From Acorus gramineus (lineage: Eukaryota; Streptophyta; Magnoliopsida; Acorales; Acoraceae), in assembly GCA_030737835.1 (NCBI GenBank), contig CM060849.1, positions 26,470,311-26,534,310 on the forward strand: 64,000 nt of DNA, in the 5' to 3' direction. This document shows positions 56,701 to 64,000 of this stretch, in pieces. The notes under the pieces were generated by a model. That model saw nothing but the letters and a program-made list of their open reading frames with translations, ran no database searches and was not told the origin of the DNA. Position 1 is the stretch's first letter, and each line of letters begins with the position of its first letter. Made by a program: the position numbers and the translations under genes.

Positions 56701-59043
56701 AAATTGTTGATTTCATTCAGATAAGCTTTTCCGGTTTCATTTTCATTTATTGGCATCAGCATGTATAAATATGACTATTACAACTGTGGGGTTCCTAACT
56801 ATTATATAATGAAAAAAAAAAAAAAAATGTTATCTTCATGGATCTTTATATGGGCGTAATTGTATCACACATGCCATACAAAAATGCATGCTTGTGTTAC
56901 TGTTTACAATCTCAGAAAATATATAACACATTAATACAGTTAATGTTAACAAAAATATTTTCCAACTAAATCAGCCATATTAATAGTAGTGCCACATTCT
57001 GCAGTCAAAAGAAAAGTCACTAATTTTCAATGCCAGATTATATAAAATATTATACATGGATTATGCACAAGAGCAAAATGGAGATAAATTTGGAGACATG
57101 AGGAAATCAATATAACATGCTTAACGATAATAATTAGATGGAAACAAAAGAAGATCATCACATACCTTAATGTCAAAGCGGAACGGACTCTGCCCGAAGT
57201 TTACTTTCACCCTGAAGAATTGACATCAATCATCCATCTGCAATTTATCAGAACCTCTAATACATCGGAGTTACAAAAGCATGAAAAAAGTCCATAACAA
57301 CCTTTTGCATGTTAGATGTGAAAGATATATAATATGAACAAATTGCAAACATAACTACGTCTAACCAGTGGATTGTTTATAGAAGTTACCCTGACATCAA
57401 ACTATCAGATCAGACATTAAAAATTGGTGATTGTTTCTATAAACAAAAATTGCAACATTAGAAGGGCAACTACTAACATGCAAGTGAACTTTGAGAGAGC
57501 ATATTTGAAGTGACAAGCAATCATCTGTGCAAATATTTTGACAAAATTTGGTCACAAAAACATGCTGGATTTAACTATTGTGTTTATTAAAAAGATGTGA
57601 CAGTAAAACTAATTATCATAAATCATGCTAACATATGACACGAGACAATTAGAAAATACAAAAAATATCAGCCCACTTCAACAGAAAAATTGCACCAGGA
57701 AAGCCTTTTGTAAAATTTAGTAATAGCAGCATGGCACATCCAAAAATGAATGACATTATGGGGTCCTTATAATTGTTGCAATGTTCAGTGTACAAAGAGG
57801 TACTAAAAGAGAAATGAAATATGAATTTCCAGAGTTGTATGGGTGTTCATAATTAACTCAGAAGTGCATTTCAGTGTCTCCATGGTTTCAACATATCTAA
57901 AAAACAGCATGGCAAAAATCCCTTAAGCTATTAGATTACAAATTTCATAAGAAGCTAGGAAATAAAGCAGAACACATTGATTTTCCAGTATTTACAGAAT
58001 GCCAGCCACCAGGCAAGTTAGCTTTCTATCTAACTTCCACATACAATTTGATTCAGATGATATGAAAGGTAGGAATGCAGAATGCCATTAGAAAAGATAA
58101 AAAGAAAAGGAAACAACACACATACTCCTCGTTCAGACTGTGAACTGAAATAGTCGGGAACAAGGGACCTTTTACATCCTTGTATATTGTTCCAAGAAGC
58201 TCTCTATTTTTCCTGAAATCAGCACCAAAATACTCTGAAGTCTGAACAGAGAAACAAAACTGACCCATGCAAGAGAAAACTAATATCCTAGAAAAATAAC
58301 AAAACAAATCAAATTCGATTTTCCAGCAATTCAATATCAATAGAACAAAATCTCAACTCGATGATCAGTTAGGCTGAATATTACAATATTTAGCAACCAC
58401 GATGAAATGATATTAATGAACGTTTTGTGATTCCACGAAGATCTAACAAGCAAAATGTCTTACGTGAAGAATAACTCTTGAGTAGCATAGTTAATGCCCC
58501 CACCAACAGTATCGCCGGTCGTAAAAGTCGGCCCAAAGGATTCACCCTTCCCACTTCCGCGATAGATCAACCCATCATCGCCGTGATACCCATAACTATT
58601 TTGTTCCCAACTGCAATAGAACAACATCGTCATCAAATTCACAACTAATTCTAACAAATCAATCGAACAGATCCGTCAAAGGGTCCTCACCCGGGCTGCC
58701 TCATCATCTTGAAATTCTCAGTAGTGAAACCGATCGCGATCTGGCCCTTCTGTCCGGCGTTCACGACTTCGATCTCAAAGTAGTACACGAGGCGACGAGA
58801 TGGGGCGGGGCAATTGGCCTGCACGGATCCGACATCGTGCCCGTGCAGGTTGCACGACGTGTACTTCACGGAGAGCTTGTCGGTCGACACCACCACGAAC
58901 CCTGCCGAGCTGTTTTTCGTGTTCAGGTGAGATGGGACCTCCTCCGCCTCCCCGTCCGCCATGTCCACGTCCTCCGAGAGGCGGAGCCCGAGCTTCACGA
59001 GATCGAAAGAGCAACCGCTACCCGGTTCTTGATTGGTCACCAT
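50701..59043 (-). CDS. RANBPM: RanBPM/RanBP9-type protein: SPRY, LisH, CTLH and CRA domains
   Basis: Ten coding exons on the minus strand join in frame: 59043-58691, 58610-58464, 58212-58126, 57211-57166, 55557-55481, 54352-54190, 53574-53506, 51506-51447, 51335-51249 and 50991-50701. All borders are GT-AG. The product is 459 aa, close to Arabidopsis RanBPM. The SPRY domain spans about 47-213 (LVYYFEIEVVNAGQKGQIAIGF, GWEQNSYGYHGDDG, VKVNFGQSPFRFD). LisH starts near 237 (IVRSYLLYYGYQDTLESF), CTLH near 285 (LRQLIRSGDIDSTFSRLREW, CFLLHSQRFIEYI) and CRA follows to about 435. This is the scaffold subunit type of the CTLH/GID E3 ubiquitin ligase complex, found in cytosol and nucleus. The ATG directly follows a 3' splice site (CGTACAG|ATGGTG), so a 5'UTR intron is implied. 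No break was seen in the ORF. Confidence 0.95.
51507..53505 (-). other. Large RanBPM intron, no nested gene seen
   Basis: This 2-kb intron is strongly AT-rich with no supportable ORF. Repeat-like AT words occur at 52200-52600 but no element ends were recognised. Confidence 0.4.
54352..55480 (-). other. RanBPM intron with a GGTTTGGGTC-type repeat
   Basis: At about 54790-54890 the sequence GAGTTTGGGTTTGGGTCTGG and AACCGAACCAACCCGACC resembles the low-complexity element at 29480-29995. It may be a fragment of a related element. No nested gene was seen. Confidence 0.4.
55558..57165 (-). other. RanBPM intron, no nested gene seen
   Basis: The 1.6-kb intron contains an A tract at about 56812-56827 and no supportable coding sequence. 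Confidence 0.4.
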
Positions 59044-59320
59044 CTGTACGAAGAAAACAGTGGTGATTGAAACTCCGTATTTCAGCGTGAATGATTTGGA
59101 TGAGATCACTCACATGAAACTAAGATTCGAGAAATCGGTGAGAGAGAATTTGTCGGAGATACCTTAAAAAGAGCCCTAGAAACTGATGCGGATTGAAAAT
59201 TGGATCTGAATTTCGAGAGGTGGATATTTCTTCTTCGCTCTTCGTTCGATGAGAGAGAGAGAGAGAGAGAGGTAGGGTTTTCAGAACGAGAGAAAGGAAA
59301 GAACGGAAGCAAGGTTTATG
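59044..59320 (-). other. 5'UTR and leader intron of RanBPM
   Basis: A donor TTTAAG|GTATCTCCG (exon edge at 59163) and the acceptor just before the ATG define an intron of 119 bases, 59044-59162. Upstream, 59163 to about 59320 reads as a CT-rich leader on the minus strand. A GA tract at 59250-59270 (plus strand) is part of it. Confidence 0.65.
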
Positions 59321-59367
59321 TTCTGTTTATCTTCGGAAAATTACATCAATCTGTCATACCGTCCAAA

Positions 59368-59920
59368 GTAGGAATGACAACGTCACGGGTTGTGACGGGT
59401 TGTGTTAATCTCAAAACCAAACCCGTTAATAAAATCTCAGTCCAATTTCACCTCAAACCAAGTTCCAACAGGTTCCTAACTAATTTTTAAAGAACCCAAA
59501 CTCATTTTATCTGATTTTTAAGAAATCCAAACATCTCCAGTCTCATCCCATTTTGAAGAAAATGATATTAAAAATCTCGATTTTTCAAATTTTTTATATA
59601 TGTATATTTTTTAATTATAAACTAAATAATTATCTTATATAATATTATTTAATACATGTTTAAGTATTTTATCAATTGTAGTAATAATAATATTATATGA
59701 TGAGTTAGTTTTACTTATGTATTACATTAATTTTGATGATAAAGTGATTTAAACGGGATATAACTTGACGGGTTTTGTTCTTGAATCCTAAATCTGTCCA
59801 ATATCTTCATCGTGTTATAATGGGTCGGATTCAGGTTCCACATCCAGGGGACTAAATCCGTCTCAATAGGATCTAGTTGGGGTGGGTTTCCCATTTATCA
59901 AATTCCACTGCCATTCCAAT
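59368..59920. mobile_element. Probable hAT-like element directly upstream of RanBPM
   Basis: The left end GTAGGAATGACAACGTCACG and the inverse of the right end, ATTGGAATGGCAGTGG, match the common plant hAT pattern GG(G/A)ATGGCAA. The interior carries CACGGGTTGTGACGGGTTG, CGGGTTTTG and GGGTCGGATTCAGG repeats as such elements often do. The TSD is uncertain. It begins only about 50 bases from the inferred RanBPM leader. Confidence 0.55.
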
Positions 59921-60780
59921 CCAAAACATAGGCAAAAATGTGTTTTATTTTTTTTTTAAATCATATATATAACTAAATGTATTTTGTAAAAAAAATGAAA
60001 GCATATATATAAAAAATATAAAAAAATTCTAAGAAGGGTTAACAAAGTATATAAGACTGCATTTTATATTTGGTTTAACAAAATTTTGATTTTTGAGCGA
60101 TGATATACTCAATCCATTTTGCAGCCTTACACGTTATGATAGTATAGTATATATATCTATCAATGACTTGTTTTGGTTTGTGATAATCTAATCCACTGCA
60201 TTTTAATTGATGTTTTTTTTATGAGTTATTATGTCCTCCAATAATCAAACAGTATATAATTTTTACAGGACCTATTTCGAGGGATTATGTTTTTATGTCG
60301 AGGAGTCATTTCTATTCATATATGTGGATCCATATCATAGAAATCGCCAATTTAATGATTGATCAGATCACTTTTGGAAAAGTTCATATGTTGTGTGACT
60401 TAGGGAGACTGGTGTGTGAAAAGGGAAGAAAAAGCTTATATTTTTTTTTCCCCTCACGAAGAGAATGTGATGTCTGAAGTTGGTGGATGTAACACTTTTT
60501 TCCTTCTGTGGTCCACTCTCTGCTATACATTTCTACCATTGTTATTCTAATAATTAATGGAGCAGCTCCTCAACAAAGTTGATTATATTGTATTATAGGT
60601 GCAATAGAAGCTTTAATTATATATGGATGTCCATGTTACAGATGGTTGATGAATTTGTTTGGCGAATTTGTTTGGCATTCAAGCTCAATTATATTCATGA
60701 TAGATATTGGGTTTTACGTAATTATATGTTAGTGTTGGGCCATTTTGAAGGACTCATTCTTTGATTGATCAAAAATTGAG
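59921..60780. other. Intergenic, no gene seen
   Basis: AT-rich sequence without supportable features. Confidence 0.35.
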
Positions 60781-60792
60781 TATTCATTTTTT

Positions 60793-60856
60793 CCTTCCCA
60801 ATACTTTAAGTCCCACATCGGTTACCTTCCCAACACTTTAAGTCCCACATCGGTTA
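60793..60856 (+). promoter_or_regulatory. Two tandem 32-bp units, each with a USE-like GTCCCACATCG
   Basis: The units at 60793-60824 and 60825-60856 differ at one base. Each contains GTCCCACATCG (60810-60820 and 60842-60852), identical to the plant snRNA upstream sequence element RTCCCACATCG. No snRNA body follows, so I treat it as part of the LTR-like region. Confidence 0.7.
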
Positions 60857-61252
60857 AAACCACTTCATTGTTTCACCTTATACATAGAGTCAAACCATTC
60901 CATTGTTGATCTCTCAACGGATGCGTGTATTAATTACCCGTTAATATGCGTAATTAAGTGGTTGTGTTACAATTTTAATGTGCGCAATTAAGTGGTTGAT
61001 TTTCCTTTTTTGTGAACGTTGTTAGACTGCCTATATAAAGGTGTCAAATTGGTCTCTCTCAAATCAACGAAATCACAAGTCCAGAGCCCACCTACAACCA
61101 CTGTTCTTCTGTTTTGGTTGTTTTGGTTTTTTCCTTTACAGAGGAGTCTGTTCTTTCCACTTTCCTTGTTCTCTGATCTGAGCGTCTGAAAGGATCGCGG
61201 CTGTTCACTGTGGTCTCCTCGTAGCTCGCACCAACCCTGGTCGTATCTCTCA
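60793..61252 (+). mobile_element. LTR-like sequence with PBS-like end (retrotransposon remnant)
   Basis: The right end TCGTATCTCTCA followed by G and TGGTAGGAGCC (61254-61264) resembles an LTR end in CA next to a primer-binding site for initiator Met-tRNA (TGGTATCAGAGCC), with a two-base loss. A TATA box (TATATAAA, 61033-61040) lies 220 bases earlier, as expected in an LTR. The left part holds tandem GTCCCACATCG motifs seen in many plant LTRs. The left border is uncertain, and no second LTR or coding region was found, so it is a fragment. Confidence 0.5.
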
Positions 61253-61848
61253 GTGGTAGGAGCCGTTCATCCCTGTGCGTGGGGGGGGGGCCTTATTCAC
61301 AAAGGACAGAGCGTCTCTGCTCGCTTCCACCAAAACTGATATGTTTTTCTAATCCTCTGTTCTTATTTGCAGAATATTTGCTGTGTTTTTATATTGGTTT
61401 GAATCTGTGGCTTTATTAGATTCTTTGCATTGCCCTGATTTTGATAAAGATTTTTAACATTATATTAGTTTTAGAAGTCAAGTATTCAAGGAAGCATCTT
61501 CTATAGAAGGACTTGCTATTTATATCATGCTTACATGTTTATCGGTTACATTTTAAATGTCATTGTAAATATAGGTTGCTCATACAACCTATTTGAACAT
61601 TTATTGTCATATATATTTCGTATTTTGTATTGGATGTGCATTTTATTAACTCGAGCGAATGCGCGAATCCATTCTCCCTCTTTTGCTAGTTAAATGGTGG
61701 ATCGGCAACCATATTACCTTCTCGTTTCACGTATGCTACTTTCAAGGAGTTAAAATAATCTTTAAGGGAGGTCTTAGAACTTTCCGATTAAAGCTCGTAA
61801 TTTTCTTATAATACATGGTTTCTTACAATACATGGTTTATCACTGCTC
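61253..61848. other. Region after the PBS-like site, no ORF
   Basis: If the LTR call is right, this is decayed internal retroelement sequence. A G9 tract lies at about 61282-61290. No gag or pol words were recognised. Confidence 0.35.
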
Positions 61849-62101
61849 GGGACCGAGTTAGGTCCAACGGACGTTGAATAATTTGATGGTCCAATGCATT
61901 CATTACCGTCTGATTTTATAATTTTGAGACACACATATTAATGGAATCTTAAAAAAAAAAGATTTAGAATTCAATTGCATTCTAAATTTAATTTAAAAAT
62001 CTTATAAAGTATTTAAATCACAACAAAGTAAAATGATTAAACGGTTACGAGGGCGTTGGACAATCAAATTGTCCAATGCATGTTGAACCTTACCCAATCT
62101 A
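61849..62101. mobile_element. MITE, GGGAYCGGGTTAGGTCCAAC family, copy 3
   Basis: The left end is GGGACCGAGTTAGGTCCAAC and the right end inverted is TAGATTGGGTAAGGTTCAAC. The 9-bp flanks TCACTGCTC (61840-61848) and TCACCGCTC (62102-62110) match at 8 of 9. The inner arms CAATTTGATTGTCCAA and TAATTTGATGGTCCAA are also inverted. 253 bp, non-coding. Confidence 0.85.
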
Positions 62102-62111
62102 TCACCGCTCA

Positions 62112-62360
62112 TGTGATTAACGATCGAAGTATTATCATCTTCGAATTGAATATGACGTCCTTTAACCACGCACGTACACTTCACGAGGTCCACCACCACC
62201 GCCTTCTCGAACGCACCCCCCTCTGCTCTCAAGGACGGGGGACACACCATGCTGATAAAAAAAAATGTCTTCCACATGATACGCTAGCTCCACAGACAAC
62301 CACATTGCCTCCTCAGTTGCAGGCGATGACTCCTGCCCCACCTCCTTGATCATTCCAAGG
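62112..62360 (-). pseudogene. Unidentified ORF remnant, frameshifted
   Basis: On the minus strand a frame starting at 62353 reads MIKEVGQESSPATEEAMWLS then VELAYHVEDIFF. After a T8 tract near 62260 the coding-like frame shifts to ISMVCPPSLRAEGG, FEKAVVVDLVKCTCVVKGRH and IQFEDDNTSIVNHMS. The composition looks protein-like, not random, and is GC-richer than the flanks. I do not recognise the family. It could be a gene fragment, a captured piece in an element, or chance. The T8 tract could also be a sequencing or natural indel. Confidence 0.3.
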
Positions 62361-63123
62361 ATAATTAAGATCCATCAAAGTTGCATTTGATGGGTTGGAA
62401 TAATCCATTGCATTGGAGGGGCAACTCCTTTTTCTTTTCTTTTTTGACCCCATTGCATTGCACTGCGTTGCATTTATGTATATATAGACCAACAATTATT
62501 CTGTTTTTTTTTTTTTTTTGGTAGAAAAAAAGGCAATGATAAAAATAGATATATGAGTAATAAATAAGAAAACAATGCATTTGAAATCTTAAGTTTTGAA
62601 TAATTATAGTAATACATACCCTTTTTTGAAATCTTAAATTTCGAATAAATAGTAATACATACCTTTTAATAAGTAGTAAGTAATAGAAACAAATAATTAT
62701 GTAAGGCAATTCTTTCTTCTTCTTCTTTTTTTTGATAGAAAAAAAGCAATTATCTAGTTGAATTCCACGCATAACGTCTGTGAATATTACAAATGTTTTT
62801 TTAATATTTTGGGCAGCTTTCACAAAAAAAAAATTGTATTTATAAGCATGTTGTATGTGGGGGAGATTACTTAAACACTAACAGCATCACTTCCAACATA
62901 AATACCTGACATTAAATACACACAATATTCATTTATTTATCACTCTTACTCCATCACAAATATAATTTATTTTTATTTTATTTTTTGAAATGGTAATTCC
63001 AGCACAACTATTAAACATTAACAACAGCACATCCAACATAAAAACCTGACATTACATACACACACTTATTCCATTATTCGCCACTCTTATTCCATCATCA
63101 TCATATTTTAATTATAAAAAGCA
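62361..63123. other. Downstream of the phosphate transporter, no gene seen
   Basis: AT-rich, with T tracts at 62500-62518 and a near-duplicate phrase (CAGCATCACTTCCAACATAA at 62882 and CAGCACATCCAACATAAAAA at 63024, each followed by ACCTGACATTA). It probably includes the transporter 3'UTR. Confidence 0.4.
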
Positions 63124-63607
63124 CTACCAATCCTCCTTATTCCTCGGGTGATTCCCCATATCAACCTCCCTCACCCCCTCACCACCACCAACACCACCAC
63201 CACCATCTTCTCCGGAGATCTCCTCGAGAGACCTCCCCTTCGTCTCCGGTATCAAGAACGTGAAGAAGAAGCCCAACATGTTTGTGAAGGCGAGCGTGAT
63301 GAGGGCCGTCTTAATCTTCTTCACGTTCCCGTCCAGCGTGTACGTCTGCACCACGAACGCTCCCACGATCGCCCCGGCCTTTCCCGCGGCCGCGCTGAGG
63401 GCGTGGCACGTAGACCTCACACGCGTCGGGAACAGCTCCGCGGGCAGCACGAACGTCGTGCTGTTCGGGCCGAAGTTGGCGAAGAAGAAGGTGAGGGAGT
63501 ATAAGAAGGCGAACAGGAAGCCGTGGTTCTTTAGGTAATTGTACTTTAGGCCCATGATGAAGAGGAACACTGACATCATGAAGAAGCCGATCAGCTGTAT
63601 GAGGTAC
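63124..63607 (-). CDS. PHT1: PHT1-type high-affinity phosphate transporter, last exon (partial)
   Basis: The exon runs from an acceptor (CCACAG|GTACCTC at 63607) to a stop at 63124-63126. It encodes the C-terminal third of a proton-coupled phosphate symporter of the major facilitator superfamily, plasma-membrane located. Diagnostic PHT1 words are FFFANFGPNSTTFVLPAELF, RVRSTCHALSAAAGKAGAIV, and FTFLIPETKGRSLEEISGED. About four membrane segments are present. The first base completes a codon begun in the previous exon, which is outside the window. Many PHT1 genes lack introns in this region, whereas some members, including mycorrhiza-induced ones, have one; the subgroup cannot be decided here. 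The tail after SGE is Gly-rich and longer than usual (about 28 residues). It may be a full gene cut by the window edge. Confidence 0.93.
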
Positions 63608-64000
63608 CTGTGGAATATGTGGCCCAATAAGAAATGATACGATAAATATATAGTCACGTTTGTTGTAACTTCCATTTACATATTGATCATAGATTATAAT
63701 TTTTAAAACTATGAAAAATAATAAATAAATAATAGTGAACGTTTGTGAGGATAAGCTATAAAATATATAGTTTTTATTGTGTAACTATAAACAATATTTT
63801 TAAATTGTAAAAGTGAAAAATTGATGGTGTTTTGGTATATAAAGGGTTACAATTAGTTATATTAATCTTGATGTATATTGAGAGTATTTGTGTATAAAAC
63901 AAAAAAAAATTATAAGCTATAATCCATGAAACACCTTAATCCGACTTCCGGATTGTCAATAATTAAGTTGTTTTTAACTTAAATAATATCCAATAAGTGT
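63608..64000 (-). other. Intron of the PHT1 gene, running off the window
   Basis: AT-rich sequence upstream of the last PHT1 exon on the minus strand. No further exon is seen before 64000. Confidence 0.6.

Noticed and set aside
58775-59070. ORFs on both strands over RanBPM exon 1
   Set aside because: Shadow frames of the true minus-strand exon, which carries conserved SPRY sequence.
60793-60900. U-snRNA gene promoter
   Set aside because: The USE motif is perfect and doubled, but no TATA box sits at the fixed distance and no U1-U6 body follows. The motif is common in plant LTRs.
60793-61252. Cassandra-type TRIM with a 5S rRNA promoter
   Set aside because: A TRIM was considered because of the PBS-like end, but no 5S-like sequence is present and no second LTR was found.

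Overview
This window is nuclear DNA from a flowering plant. The AT-rich intergenic space is full of short transposable elements. Spliced genes have introns of 0.1 to 3.4 kb with GT-AG borders. The gene set is plant-specific: a cytokinin response factor, the plastid-division protein PDV1, a phytocyanin and a PHT1 phosphate transporter. I cannot name the species. Nothing suggests a grass.

Layout. (1) 1-6.85 kb: a complete four-exon group VI ubiquitin-conjugating enzyme (+). Its 3.4-kb second intron holds a broken antisense LINE and a roughly 204-bp foldback element. (2) 6.85-24.6 kb: no gene. The main content is an old segmental duplication (copy A about 7.9-8.6 kb, copy B about 10.0-14.4 kb). 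Copy B has been split by hAT elements, MITEs and AT-rich DNA. Between the copies lie a tRNA-derived SINE-like unit and an 811-bp foldback MULE-like element. (3) 24.6-26.6 kb: an intronless-CDS CRF/ERF gene (+) with G-boxes, a TATA box and a probable 5'UTR intron. (4) 26.6-43.3 kb: a second gene-free stretch with Tourist-like MITEs, foldbacks and low-complexity DNA. (5) 43.5-46.25 kb: PDV1 (+), two exons, convergent with (6) a two-exon stellacyanin-like phytocyanin (-) at 46.66-48.72 kb. (7) 50.7-59.3 kb: a RanBPM/RanBP9-type protein (-) with ten coding exons encoding SPRY, LisH, CTLH and CRA domains. (8) 60.8-62.4 kb: an LTR-like sequence, a third copy of a MITE family and a short unidentified ORF remnant. 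(9) 63.12 kb to the end: the last exon of a PHT1-type phosphate transporter (-), the rest of which lies outside the window.

The genes are ordinary single-copy-style plant genes with unrelated roles (ubiquitin conjugation, cytokinin/ERF transcription, chloroplast division, extracellular copper protein, CTLH/GID-type E3 scaffold, phosphate uptake). I see no operon-like or clustered pathway. The less ordinary material is in the mobile elements. It includes two MITE families with three copies each, a SINE-like unit with a second B-box-like hairpin after its A-tract, a MULE foldback built from palindromic GACAT/ATGTC units, and an LTR-like region with two snRNA-type upstream elements in tandem. 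I found no clear case of a wholly new system. All coordinates were read by hand from sequence and none were checked against transcripts or databases.
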